A stretch of 53,007 nucleotides of DNA from CADCWK01 sp964244115 (GTDB lineage Bacteria > Chloroflexota > Chloroflexia > Thermomicrobiales > UBA6265): positions 1-53,007 of the forward strand of contig CAXTHM010000019.1 of assembly GCA_964244115.1 (NCBI GenBank). Direction: 5' to 3'. Position 1 is the stretch's first letter. Each line of letters starts with the position of its first letter. Position numbers and translations under genes: made by a program. Below the pieces are notes generated by a model. That model ran no database searches, was not told where the DNA came from, and worked only from the letters and a program-made list of their open reading frames with translations. Positions 23,692 to 33,131 of the stretch are shown here, one piece after another.

Positions 23692-25662
23692 ATGACTACC
23701 ACCGAGATCGCCCGATCGACCCTGCCCCCCTGGACAGCCGAGGCCCTCGTCTACGACCTCGCCCCGGCCTCCGACCCGCAGATCAGCCCGGACGGCGCCT
23801 GGATCGTCTACACCCAGCCGAAGGTCACGGCCGGCGAGGTCGCGACGACGGAGTCCGACCTGTACCTGATCGACCGTGACGGCGGCAACGCCCGTCGCCT
23901 GACCTACGGCGGCAAGCGCAACAGCCTCGCCCGCTGGTCCCCCGATGGGCAGACGCTGGCCTTCGTCTCGGACCGGGATGGCGACGACACCATCAAGAGC
24001 CGGCTCCTCCTGCTCCCGGTCACCGGCGGCGGCGATGCCCGCCCACTGACCGGCCATATGGCGGGGATCACGTCGATCGCCTGGTCGCCGGACGGCCGCA
24101 CGATCGCCTACACGACGACCGTCGACCCCGAGAACCCGGATGAGACGCCGCGGCCGAAGGATGCACCGGCGCCGGTCCGCGTCCATTCCCGCCTCGATTA
24201 CAAGCTGGACGGCAAGGGCTACCTCGGCGACAAGCGCACCCAGATCTTCCTGATCGACGTCGAGAGCGGCACGCGGCGGCAACTGACGTCCGAGCCGGTC
24301 GATCACACCGAGCCCCGCTGGTCGCCCGACGGCCGGACGCTGGCGGTCCGGGTCAGCGGCGACGAGGTCTTCGACGCCGTCCTCGGCCTCGTCGACGTCG
24401 CGTCCGGCGCTATCCGGCCGATCACCGGCGAGCGCGGCTCGCTGAGCCTCTACTCGTGGTCGCCGGACGGCAGCCGGATCCTGATCGTCGGCGACACCCA
24501 CCGCACCTGGCAGTCCGACCTGTTCCTCTACACCCTCGCGTCGGGCGAGACCCGGCGCCTGACCGATGACCTGCCGTTCGAGCCCGATGCGTTCCCGTCG
24601 CCGGCCCACCCCGTCTGGCTGGATGCGAGCACGGCCCTGCTCGCCGCCACCCGCGCCGGGGGCAGCGGCTTCTACACGGTCGACGTCGAGACGGCGGCCA
24701 TCACGACGGTCAAGACCTGGCAGGCCACCCACGGCGGCTTCAGCCTCGACTCGGACAACCGCTACGTCGTCCAGACCCGGAGTGACCTCCAGCGCACCGG
24801 CGACATCGCCCTCTTCGACCGCACCTCCGGCACACTGACCACGATCGTCCAGACCGCCGAGCCCGTCCTGAGCGAGCGACCGGCGCCGGCGTTCGAGCGG
24901 TTCACGGTCGAGCGAGCCGGACTTGAGATCGAAGCCTGGGTCCTGTTCCCGCCGGGGTTCGACGAGGGCAAGACCTACCCGGTCATCCTCGACATCCACG
25001 GTGGACCCAACGGCCACTACGGCTGGGCCTTCAACGCCACCCAGCAGCACCTCGCCAGCCAGGGCTACATCGTCGTCTTCAGCAACCCACGCGGCTCGAG
25101 TTCCTACGGCCGGGACTTCACCCAGCGCGTGATCGAGGACTGGGGCGGCGAGGACTACCAGGACCTGATGCTGGTGATCGACACCGTCCTGGGACGGCCC
25201 TACGCCGACGCCACGAAGACGGGAGTCTACGGCTACAGCTACGGTGGCTACATGACCTCCTGGATCATCGGGCAGACCGACCGCTTCCAGGCCTGCGTCT
25301 GCGGCGCCCCCTGCTTCGACCTCGAATCGATGTACGGCACGAGCGACATCGGCTTCACCTTCGGCAAGCTCCAGTGGGGCGGCAAGCCCCACGATGCCGT
25401 CGACTGGCTGCGCGACCATTCCCCCAGCACCTACGTCCACCGGGCGACGACGCCGACCCTGATCGTCCACGGCGAGGCCGACGACCGCTGCCCGATCGGC
25501 CAGGGCGAGCAGATGTTCGTCGCGCTCAAGGAGGCCGGCTGCGAGGTCGAGTTCGCCCGTTACCCTGGCGCCTCCCACGGGCTGATGCGCCTCAGCCCAC
25601 CGGAGCACCGCGTCGACTACCTCACCCGCGTCCTCGGCTGGTTCGACGGCCATCTGAAGTAG
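23692..25662 (+). CDS. S9 family peptidase (acylaminoacyl-peptidase/prolyl oligopeptidase type)
   Basis: A 656-residue serine peptidase. The first 400 or so residues form a WD40/TolB-like beta-propeller with recurring WSPDGRT blades. The C-terminal alpha/beta-hydrolase has the oxyanion-region DIHGGPNGHYG, nucleophile S516 in GYSYGGYMTSW, Asp597 in HGEADDRCPIGQ and His629 in GASHGLM. No signal peptide is seen, so it is probably cytoplasmic and trims oligopeptides. The start at 23692 is supported by GGAG about 10 nt upstream and by the family N-terminus LVYDLAPASDPQISPDG. The frame upstream of it is open but unlike the family. A 13-bp-stem terminator follows. Confidence 0.93.
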   Translation: MTTTEIARSTLPPWTAEALVYDLAPASDPQISPDGAWIVYTQPKVTAGEVATTESDLYLIDRDGGNARRLTYGGKRNSLARWSPDGQTLAFVSDRDGDDTIKSRLLLLPVTGGGDARPLTGHMAGITSIAWSPDGRTIAYTTTVDPENPDETPRPKDAPAPVRVHSRLDYKLDGKGYLGDKRTQIFLIDVESGTRRQLTSEPVDHTEPRWSPDGRTLAVRVSGDEVFDAVLGLVDVASGAIRPITGERGSLSLYSWSPDGSRILIVGDTHRTWQSDLFLYTLASGETRRLTDDLPFEPDAFPSPAHPVWLDASTALLAATRAGGSGFYTVDVETAAITTVKTWQATHGGFSLDSDNRYVVQTRSDLQRTGDIALFDRTSGTLTTIVQTAEPVLSERPAPAFERFTVERAGLEIEAWVLFPPGFDEGKTYPVILDIHGGPNGHYGWAFNATQQHLASQGYIVVFSNPRGSSSYGRDFTQRVIEDWGGEDYQDLMLVIDTVLGRPYADATKTGVYGYSYGGYMTSWIIGQTDRFQACVCGAPCFDLESMYGTSDIGFTFGKLQWGGKPHDAVDWLRDHSPSTYVHRATTPTLIVHGEADDRCPIGQGEQMFVALKEAGCEVEFARYPGASHGLMRLSPPEHRVDYLTRVLGWFDGHLK

Positions 25663-25696
25663 CCGCTCGACAGCACCTGCGCTACCCGAAGCACCA

Positions 25697-25727
25697 GAGG
25701 GCCTCGCCGATTGCCGGCGAGGCCCTC
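25697..25727 (+). terminator. Terminator of the S9 peptidase gene
   Basis: GAGGGCCTCGCCG (25697-25709) pairs perfectly with CGGCGAGGCCCTC (25715-25727), with a 5-nt loop. It lies 35 nt after the stop codon. Confidence 0.8.
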
Positions 25728-25898
25728 AGCACCGGATCGCGATTCCGACGATCACCCCGGGCGTCAGACGGAATCCGGGTAAAGGATACGTTGATCACCA
25801 CGGCCCACGCGGGAGCCCGTCTCCCCGCTCCACCCCAGTGGGCAGGGGTCGTTTGGCGACACGGTCCGCGATCGTCGGTTGTTCAACCGGATTCCGCA

Positions 25899-26402
25899 TC
25901 ACTCCCAGCGGCTGGTTCTGGTGGCGTCGTTCACAGGTCGAATGTGCGGTGGCAGTTCGGTCCCAACGCGTCGGCGGCCGGATTTGACTGTTGAGCCTGA
26001 ATTGGGAACGAAGAGCGCAACGAGACCGGACGTAATGAGGCATGCGGCGAAGGCATAGAACCCAAAATGGGGACTCAGCCCGACTTGCTTCAGGACATAG
26101 AAGCTCGCGGCCAGACAGGCAACACAAGCGCCCGGAGTAATCCAGCGAACCGAATCGTCCTTACCTTCGCTCTCGTTACGCCCCGCCATGTAGAGGCCGA
26201 AGGCAGCCACGACCGAGAGCAACAATGGGATGTACTCCCACATCGATCCCATGGCGAACGACACAAATGAATTGATATCTCCCAACGTATAGTCTTCGTA
26301 GTCATAGAGTCCAGGGCTACCCTCGGAGCCATAGGGGAACGCGTAGGCGGTAATCCAGGCTACGAGGATCAGCCCGATGCCGATGACGGTTTTCCGGTAC
26401 AT
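25899..26402 (-). CDS. Orphan membrane protein of unknown function
   Basis: A 167-residue protein with about four hydrophobic segments: VIGIGLILVAWITAYAF (5-21), YIPLLLSVVAAFGLYMA (57-73), GACVACLAASFYVLK (about 92-106) and FGFYAFAACLITSGLVALF (about 113-131). A basic tail with GRRRVGTELPP follows. There is no recognised domain. ATG 26402 is preceded by AGGGGTGG. The region 26000-26450 has clearly more A/T, and less GC at third positions, than the neighbouring genes, which hints at foreign origin. It has no operon partner. Confidence 0.65.
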   Translation of the reverse strand: MYRKTVIGIGLILVAWITAYAFPYGSEGSPGLYDYEDYTLGDINSFVSFAMGSMWEYIPLLLSVVAAFGLYMAGRNESEGKDDSVRWITPGACVACLAASFYVLKQVGLSPHFGFYAFAACLITSGLVALFVPNSGSTVKSGRRRVGTELPPHIRPVNDATRTSRWE

Positions 26403-27144
26403 GGTGACCACCCCTACGCTGAACCAGCCGACCAGCGGCCCTGGCTGAAGAAGACCATTCCGGCCCACACTGGCGATCCGACCCCTGCCCACCTCGCGGA
26501 TGTCACGCGAGGTTCAGTCGACATGAATAAGGTGGGCAATAGGAGGATCGCTATCGGCGAGACCAGATGTCACCAGTATCCGGATCCGATGACGATGTAC
26601 CACGAAGGAATCGCGGGAAGAGCTTTTCCTGCGTGCCGACCCGGTCGTCTCAACCCCTACGGCACGACCAGTCCGGTCCCTTCCGCCATCGACGCCCATA
26701 CGACCCAGCACCGGTGCGCGTCAGACTGGGCTCGCGTCGGCGCTGGGCGGCAAGGACCGCCACGCAGCGTCGTGAGCGACTTCGACCGGGCACAGGTCTA
26801 TGCCGGCCAGTCCAGGTACCAGACCTGGTCGTAGGCCGGGATGCCGAGCGGTTCGGCGGCGGCGCTGGCGTCCGAGGGCACCACCCAGATCGTCTCGCTC
26901 ACGCCGTCATTACCGTCTGGTCCAGGGTCAGCGAGCGTTGCGGGAGTGGTCCCAGCAACGACAGGATCAGCCTGTTCCTCCCTAACGCCGCCGGAGATCA
27001 CGACACGCCCGGCGTTGACGACCTCGCGTATCGATCTGCATACTCACCGGTGAACGGGTTCCCCCGTCGTGGAATGCACCGAATTCCGGCGTCGAATCGG
27101 GACGCGCGTGACGACGGCTCTCCGAGCGACCACCGAGGGATGAC
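26403..27144. other. Intergenic/decayed region upstream of the STAND regulator
   Basis: No gene that I can defend. A 67-codon minus-strand frame at 26798-27001 ends in VWVP-like text (IWVVPSDASAAAEPLG, YDQVWYLDWPA) and could be the tail of a lost secreted protein, but it has no SD and no family. The promoter of the next gene should lie in the last 100 bp. Confidence 0.4.
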
Positions 27145-29903
27145 ATGGAGACCCAGCGTCCCCTCCCGGACGGCTTCGGTGCTCGCCTCCGTGAACTCCG
27201 TGAAGCCATCGGCTGGTCACAGGAAGCGTTCGCCGATCGGGCCGGAATCAGTGCCCGATCGGTGAGCGATATCGAACGCGGATTCACAGTCAGTCCACGA
27301 CTCGACACCGTCAAGCAGCTGGCAGATGGCCTCGGACTCAAAGGGGCCGTCCGCGACGATTTCGTCAATCTCGTCCCGAAGCGATCCTATCGGCGGCGCT
27401 TACAGGCGAACACTCACCACGGTGAACAGGCGACAACCAAAGAGGTCGGCCCGTTGGACTTGCCCACCCAGAGCCGGCTGCCAGGCACGACCGGTCCGCT
27501 CATCGGCCGACAACGGGACGTTGCGTCGGGTGTGGCGGCCCTGACCGGGCCGGACCTCCTCCTGATGGTGACCGGCCCGCCCGGCGTCGGCAAGAGCCGC
27601 TTCGCCACGGAACTGGCCCACCAGCCCGCTGTCCGCGAACAGGTCGAGGCGGCCGCGTTCGTCTCCCTGGCGTCAGCCCGGACGCGGTCCGAGGCGCTGG
27701 GCCTCATCACGACCGCTCTTGGCATCAGTGTCACTGCGCCGCCGGCGCCGCTGACCGTGCTGCGGCAATTCCTGCAGCAGCACCGGGTCCTGCTGATCCN
27801 NNNNNNNNNAATATCGAGCAGATCGCCGGGGTCGGCCCGTTGCTGGCCGAGATCCGCGCCGGAGCTTCGCACTCCCGGATCCTGACGACCAGCCGGCACA
27901 CGATCCATCTTCGCGATGGCAGTGGGATCGTCCTGACGCCGCTGGCTCTGCCGGTCCTCACGCCAGACCGGCCCCCCGACCTCACCGAACTGCGGGATGT
28001 CGCGAGCGTTGCGTTCCTGCTGGATCGTCTCAAACGTTCGGGTTCCCGGTTCGACCTGACGGTCGCCAACGGCTCGACGATCGCCGAACTCTGCCGGGCG
28101 ATCGACGGACTGCCCCTCGCTCTCGAGATCGCGGCCGCCCGGCTCCGCTCGATGTCCCCCCAGCAGCTTCTCCGACAACTCCACGATCGCGACAGCCTGA
28201 CGATGCGGGGACCGGAGGACGTGCCGGACCGGCAGCGGTCGCTCTACGCGGCGATCACCTGGAGCATCGACCTGCTCTCCCCCGGGGCGCGGGCGACCAT
28301 TGCCCGGCTCGCCGTCTTCTCGGGCGGGTTCACGTCAGACGCGGCGGTGGCGGTGGTCTCCGACGGCGCCCAGGAGGAGAACGCCCGATCGTCCTCCGTC
28401 CTGGACACGCTCGCCGAACTCGTCGATCAGCACCTGCTCGTCTTCGAACATACCCTGTCGGAGGAGGACCCCGGCGATGGTGAGGCGGGACGCTTCCATC
28501 TCCTGGAGACCATCCGCGATGTCGCGGCCGTCCTGCTCACCGAGCGCGGCGATGCGGAGGCGACGAGACGCGCCCACGCCCGATGGTGCCTCGGCCTGGC
28601 CGAGATCGCGGAACAGGCCCTGCTCGGCGATGAGCCGGGCGCCTGGCTCCGGCGTCTCGACCGCGAGACGGGCAACATCCGTGAGGCGATCGACTGGCTG
28701 AACACCCTCGCCGAGCATGGCGATGAGGAGGCGGCCGATATGGGCCTCAACCTCTCGGCGCGACTCTGGCACTACTGGCGGGTTCGCGGTCTCAGCGACG
28801 AGGGTCAGCGCCGGATCGAGCGATCACTGGAGGTGGCTGAACCGGTGCTCGGGATCGGCCCGCACCCGAGCCGGGCACGCGCCCTGAACAATCTCGGCAT
28901 CCTGGTCCTCGACACCGGCGATACCGAACGGACCCGGGCGCTCTTCGAGGCCAGTCTGGCGATGTCACGGGCAATGGCGGACGGCCGTGGCGTCGCCGAT
29001 ACGGTCAACAATCTCGGGATGCTCGCCGTCTACCACGGCAATTACGTCGACGCGCAGGCCTATCACCAGGAGGCGTACTGGCTCCGCGTGCCGCTCGGCG
29101 ACCCGCAGCGGATGATCCTCTCGATGCAGAACCTCGGGGACATCGCGCTCGACACCGGTCTCCTGGACCTCGCCACGGAGTTCCACACCGAGGGCATCCG
29201 GATCGCCCACGAGGTCGGCGATCGCTCCAGCGCGGCCTACGGGTATATGGCCCTCGGGGAGGTCGAGATCGATCTCGGCAATGCCGGGCTCGCTCGCCGG
29301 TTGCTGACCCGCGCCCTGGAGATCTTCGTCGACAGCGGGGATCAGCTCGGGCTGGGTTTCCTCTGCCACACCTGGGGCTACCTCGCGCACCAGCAGGGTG
29401 ACGACCGCGCCGCCCTGGAGTGGCAGAAGCGCGCCCTCGGACACTGGCAGCGCAGCAACAACCGTCGCGGCCAGGTCGCGGCGATCGAGGCGATCGCGCT
29501 GATCATGTTCGCCCTCGGTCGCCGGCAGGTCATCACCGAGTTGCTCGCCAGCGCCCATCGCATCCGGATCGAAGAGCGGATGGGCCGACCGCCCAAGCGC
29601 AACCCTCCCCTCCAACGCGTTGCCGATGCCCTCGCGTCGGCTGGCTCTCCGGCCTTCGACCTGAATCTGACCCCGATGTCGCTCGACCGCGTCGTCGCGT
29701 TCGCCCTCCGGCTCGATCCGGTCGTCCGGCGCAAGCACCGGCCGCGGTTGGTTCGTCCCGCCCGGAGACCAGACGTCCTGGCGCGTGCTTCGGCGACATC
29801 TGGCAGCCCAGGAGGCTCAGACCTCCGGGATGCCGAGGGCGCGACGGGCGGCCCGGGCCGCATCCATCGCGACGTCACGCCCGTCGGGGGAATCCCCTCG
29901 TAG
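27145..29903 (+). CDS. XRE-HTH / STAND ATPase / TPR transcriptional regulator, interrupted by an assembly gap
   Basis: An approximately 920-residue regulator split by ten Ns at 27800-27809. Residues 1-75 are an XRE-type helix-turn-helix (RLRELREAIGWSQEAFADRAGIS). A STAND/NB-ARC ATPase follows: Walker A VTGPPGVGKSRF at about 142-153, the sensor-like ILTTSRHTIHL, and GLPLALEIAAARLR. TPR repeats fill the C-terminal half (ALNNLGILVLDTGDTERTRALFE, TVNNLGMLAVYHGNYVDA and others, each under 20 residues in repeat core). Such proteins are inducer-gated regulators. The Ns fall at Walker B; the flanks LLI and NIEQ imply LLILDNIEQ, so five bases are missing, not ten. The C-terminus overlaps the convergent hydrolase gene by 87 bp and is low-complexity, so the true stop may differ. 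GAGGGA precedes ATG 27145. Confidence 0.87.
27800..27809. other. Assembly gap (10 N)
   Basis: The only ambiguous bases in the window. The placeholder length is out of frame: the codons either side need a missing length of 2 modulo 3, whereas ten is 1 modulo 3. Confidence 0.98.
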
Positions 29904-30959
29904 CCGGTTCTTGGTGATCGCGAACGCGAAGCCGTAGTCCGGATCGGCGAATGCGATCGATCCCCCGTAGCCTGGGTGACCGAACGCCGACGCGCGCGCG
30001 CCCATCCGGCTGTCCGACCGGCCGAGGAAGTACCCGATCCCCTTGGGGTCGGCTACCTCCAGGACCAGATCCCACGCGTCGGTCTGCAGCGCCGACATGG
30101 CCCGGACCCGCTCGTCCGAGAGCAGACGGACTCCGTCCACGTCCCCGATCATCGCCGCGTAGAGCCGGGCGAGTGCCCCGGCCGTCCCGATCCCGCCGTA
30201 TCCGGGGACGACGGCGCGGCGAACCTCGGTCAGGTTCGCGCTGTCGCCCAGTGGGTAGAAGGCCGGCGGTACCGCGAGGTACCCGTACGACTCGGGGGCG
30301 GGCGGCGCTTCGGCCCGCAGCGCATCGTCCATCGTCAGTGGCGCCAGGCGCCTGTCCTCCGATTCCGGCAGGCCGAGGTAGAACTGGTCGGCCATCCCGA
30401 TCGGCGCGAGAAGTTCCTCCCGGACGAACCGGTCGATCCGCCGGCCATCCACCGCCTCGACGAGCCCACCGACGATCCAGCCATGCGTGATCGAGTGGTA
30501 GCCCGGCGCCGTACCGGGGTCCCAGAGCGGCGTCTCCAGCGCGACGGCCTCGACGACACGGTCCCAGTCCCGCAGGTCGGCCGGACCGATCCCGGCCGGG
30601 ATCTGCGGGATGCCGGCCTGATGGGACAGCGCCTGGGCGACGGTCACCATCTCCTTGCCGTTCACCCCGAACTCGGGCCAATAGTTCGCGACGACCTCGT
30701 CGTACATGATCAGACCACGCTCGGCGAGCAGATGGACGGCGGTCGACGCGACGCCCTTCGTCACCGAGAAGACGGTCGTCAGCGTCTCACCGTCGTAGAG
30801 CCGACCCGTGTCGAGATCGGCGACGCCCGCCCAGGCATCGACGACCTGCTCGCCATGCTGATAGGCCGCGACCTGCAACCCCACCTCACCGCGGTGGGAG
30901 ACATAGTCATCCAGCACCGCCTGAACCGCGACCTGCGCCGGGGACGCGACTGTCATCAT
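29817..30959 (-). CDS. Serine hydrolase of the class C beta-lactamase/EstB esterase family
   Basis: A 380-residue penicillin-binding-protein-like hydrolase without a signal peptide. The nucleophile motif SxxK is SVTK in TTVFSVTKGVAST (around 66-69), the second motif YxN appears as YHS in APGYHSITHGW, and the third motif (KTG in beta-lactamases) is HPGYGGS. That combination is typical of EstB-like carboxylesterases rather than true beta-lactamases. The physiological substrate is unknown. AGTAGG lies 3 nt before the first ATG and 6 nt before the second, so the second Met (30956) may be used. It is preceded by an epimerase gene 58 bp away on the same strand, so the two may be co-transcribed. Confidence 0.9.
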   Translation of the reverse strand: MMTVASPAQVAVQAVLDDYVSHRGEVGLQVAAYQHGEQVVDAWAGVADLDTGRLYDGETLTTVFSVTKGVASTAVHLLAERGLIMYDEVVANYWPEFGVNGKEMVTVAQALSHQAGIPQIPAGIGPADLRDWDRVVEAVALETPLWDPGTAPGYHSITHGWIVGGLVEAVDGRRIDRFVREELLAPIGMADQFYLGLPESEDRRLAPLTMDDALRAEAPPAPESYGYLAVPPAFYPLGDSANLTEVRRAVVPGYGGIGTAGALARLYAAMIGDVDGVRLLSDERVRAMSALQTDAWDLVLEVADPKGIGYFLGRSDSRMGARASAFGHPGYGGSIAFADPDYGFAFAITKNRLRGDSPDGRDVAMDAARAARRALGIPEV

Positions 30960-31018
30960 GGACCTACTTTCATCGGACGGCTGGTATCGAATCGGTGATC
31001 ATCTTGTTGCCGATCGCG

Positions 31019-31885
31019 TCAGACCGGCTGATCACGCCAGGAGTACGCCGGCGTCCAGCCGAAGACGCGCGCCATCTTGCCGACGTCGAAGGCGGAGGCC
31101 GTCGGAGCGTGGCCCGCCGCGATCCGATCCTCAAGCCCCTCGCCGGGGAAGTGCGTCGCCAGAAGCTCGGCCAGTGGGGTGTCGATCACCGTGTCGGCCG
31201 CCGCGACGAGGAAGACCTCGTTGCCCGTCGTATCGCCTTCGAGGGCGGCGAGGAAGGCGGAGCCGACATCGCGGGCATCGACGTAGCTCCAGAGGTTGAA
31301 CGCGCCGCGGGCGGGGTTGCGGCGCCGCTCGGCCAGCATCTCGCGCCCGTTGTCGTCGTTCGGCATCACGTTCGAGAGCCGCAGCCCGACGAACGTCGTC
31401 TCCGGGTAGCTCTGGACCATGGAATCGGCCATGACCTCGCTCAGGTACTTGCTCAGCGCATAGGCATTCGGAGCATCCAGCCGCAGCGACTCGTCGAACG
31501 GGATCCGGTCCGGCCGGCGCCCGTGGACGATCCCGGTCACCGTCTCACTGGAGGCGTAGACGATCCGCTTGACGCCCAGGTCGCCCGCCGCCTGCATCAG
31601 CGCGTACGCCGAGATCGTGTTGTTGTTGAAGACATCGATGCGGGCCTGGCCCTGTGGGGATGGGTTCGCGGCCAGGTGGCAGATCGCTTCGGGCTTGAAC
31701 TGGAACAGCGCGTCGTAGACTTCGCCGATCTCGGTCAACTGGACCCGGCAGAAGGTGCCGGGCAGCTCCAGCGCCGGTGCCGGTGGGCTCAGGTCGAAGT
31801 TGATGACTTCATGGCCGGCGTTCGCCAGGCTGCGAATGACCTCGCGGCCAGCCTGACCGCTTCCTCCGGTAACGACGACACGCAT
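31019..31885 (-). CDS. NAD(P)-dependent epimerase/dehydratase (extended SDR)
   Basis: A 288-residue extended short-chain dehydrogenase. The Rossmann loop is VVTGGSGQAGREVI (4-17), HLAANP follows the fourth strand, the catalytic Ser is in YASSETVTG, and YxxxK is YALSK. It resembles sugar-nucleotide 4-epimerases and related NAD-dependent epimerases but is short, with a trimmed C-terminal substrate domain, so the substrate is open; SSYVD-like text (NLWSYVDARDVGSAFLAAL) is normal for the family. ATG 31885 follows AGGAG 9 nt upstream. It shares a divergent intergenic region with the cyclase pseudogene and probably heads a two-gene unit with the serine hydrolase. Confidence 0.88.
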   Translation of the reverse strand: MRVVVTGGSGQAGREVIRSLANAGHEVINFDLSPPAPALELPGTFCRVQLTEIGEVYDALFQFKPEAICHLAANPSPQGQARIDVFNNNTISAYALMQAAGDLGVKRIVYASSETVTGIVHGRRPDRIPFDESLRLDAPNAYALSKYLSEVMADSMVQSYPETTFVGLRLSNVMPNDDNGREMLAERRRNPARGAFNLWSYVDARDVGSAFLAALEGDTTGNEVFLVAAADTVIDTPLAELLATHFPGEGLEDRIAAGHAPTASAFDVGKMARVFGWTPAYSWRDQPV

Positions 31886-32040
31886 TCGGGATACTCCTTG
31901 AATGAGTAGGCGAGACTGGCCCGATGAACCGCGGTGGTTCGGGCCACTTTTGATGATGGGTTCGCACGGCGCGGACCATGCGGCACGGCGCGGTGACGAT
32001 TCATCGTTCGACGACCGCGTCCGGATGCCAGGAGTGGACG

Positions 32041-32484
32041 ATGTGCCATCACGAGATCATGCGGTTCGTCGCCCAGGGACGCCCTCCCATCCGTCTGCCA
32101 CAAGTCACCCGCCGGACGGCGACCGGCGGCGCGATCGGGCTCGGAGCAGCAGCGGCCCTGTGGACGCACGCTGGACGGCCCGCCCGGCAGGAGTCGGGGC
32201 GTCGCGTTGTGGAACTGACCCATCCGCTGTCGGCCGCGTTCCCGGTCTACCCCGGCTAAACCCCGTTCTCGGTGACCGTCACCAGCACCATCGACGGGAT
32301 CGGGTCGCTCTCCCGGCAGGTGACGATGGAGAAGCATATCGGGACGCATTTCGACATTCCGGCGCACTTCGTCGTCGACGGCGACGATATGCGTAAGCTC
32401 CCGCCAGATCGCCTCATCGCGCCGCTGGGGGTAATCGACATCTCCGGCCGGGTGCATGACGACGACGCGACGCTCACCCGATGA
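32041..32484 (+). pseudogene. Cyclase (kynurenine formamidase-like) family pseudogene, Tat-type leader
   Basis: The frame begins MCHHEIMRFV after an AGGAG box. It carries a Tat-like leader (TRRTATGGAIGLGAAAAL) and starts the family domain with VVELTHPLSAAFPVYPG. An in-frame TAA (32257-32259) follows. The same frame then continues with domain text, including the diagnostic HIGTHFDIPAHF metal-binding motif and LPPDRLIAPLGVIDIS, until TGA at 32482-32484. Near that point a +1/-2 frame gives DDRLA then another stop. Roughly the last 90 residues of a normal enzyme are missing. The intact family uses a zinc- or manganese-type site to hydrolyse N-formylkynurenine or cyclic amides. One in-frame stop plus a truncated end makes decay likelier than readthrough. 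Confidence 0.75.
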
Positions 32485-32589
32485 CCGGCTCGCCTAAGGG
32501 CCTGAACGTTTCGATCATCGGGGTTCGTATGTGCCTGCACCCGGCGCGGCAAGGGGACGGTCCTGGCGACCTGGAACCGCCCTCCTGCG

Positions 32590-32618
32590 TTGACAGTCAG
32601 GGTCGTGACCGCTATACT
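32590..32618 (+). promoter_or_regulatory. Consensus sigma-A promoter of the iscA/erpA-like gene
   Basis: -35 TTGACA (32590-32595), a 17-nt spacer, -10 TATACT (32613-32618). The predicted leader before ATG 32713 is about 85-90 nt. This is the best match to the vegetative consensus in the window. Confidence 0.85.
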
Positions 32619-32712
32619 TTGGTAAGTACCGCGTTCCGTCTGATCGCTTTTTCCGAGCGTCTGATGTGCGGGTCGCTCCCGAACGCCAGAACCCCTGAAG
32701 GAAACACCACCC

Positions 32713-33075
32713 ATGATGTCGATCACCAATGAGGCCGCCGATCAGCTCCGGCGTTTCCTCGACGAGCAGGGTACCCCGGAGTTCGGTCTCCGGGTCTTCG
32801 TCGCGCCCGGTGGCTGCTCGGGCCTCCAGTACGGCATGACGGTCGAGGAGCAGGTCGAGGACGGCGATGAGATCATCGAGTCCAACGGCGTGCGCATCCT
32901 GGTCGACAACTTCAGCGCCTCGTATCTCGAAGGTTCCGAGATCGACTACATCAATTCGCTGATGGGTGGCGGCTTCACGGTCCGCAACCCGAACGCGGTC
33001 GCCTCCTGCTCCTGCGGCCACTCGTTCGACACGGGTGAGAACGCGACGACCAGCCAGGGTTGCGGCTGCGGCTGA
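32713..33075 (+). CDS. HesB/IscA/ErpA-family iron-sulfur carrier
   Basis: A 120-residue A-type Fe-S carrier that receives clusters and passes them to apoproteins in the cytoplasm. The three ligands are C35 in APGGCSGLQY, and C99 and C101 in ASCSCGHSF. GLRVFV and DNFSASYLEGSEIDYI are conserved family text. There is a short C-terminal extension ending in CGCG, two more cysteines than usual. A strong promoter and AAGGAAA stand upstream, and a 12-bp-stem terminator follows, so it is a single-gene unit. Met1 or Met2 may be the start. Confidence 0.93.
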   Translation: MMSITNEAADQLRRFLDEQGTPEFGLRVFVAPGGCSGLQYGMTVEEQVEDGDEIIESNGVRILVDNFSASYLEGSEIDYINSLMGGGFTVRNPNAVASCSCGHSFDTGENATTSQGCGCG

Positions 33076-33103
33076 TCCCCGGTTCCCGCACCTGATCACG
33101 ACG

Positions 33104-33131
33104 AGCGGCGGCGGGACATCCCGCCGCCGCT
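33104..33131 (+). terminator. Terminator of the iscA/erpA-like gene
   Basis: AGCGGCGGCGGG (33104-33115) and CCCGCCGCCGCT (33120-33131) form a perfect 12-bp stem, loop ACAT, followed by GTGTTGTGT. Confidence 0.75.

Noticed and set aside
23488..25653. Very long minus-strand open frame antisense to the S9 peptidase
   Set aside because: Its composition is that of an antisense shadow of a high-GC gene (Val/Asp/Arg/Gly-rich, no domain). Only its last 131 codons, with their own SD, form a credible protein.
26798..27001. 67-codon minus-strand frame ending in VWYLDWPA
   Set aside because: No SD or family; at best a fragment. Described only as part of the intergenic region.
29817..30959. Serine hydrolase as an antibiotic-resistance beta-lactamase
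   Set aside because: It has SxxK but YHS and HPG in place of YxN and KTG, and no signal peptide, which fits EstB-like esterases.
32257..32259. In-frame TAA as recoding or programmed readthrough in the cyclase gene
   Set aside because: The gene also lacks its 3' third and shows a second frame break, so ordinary decay explains it better.
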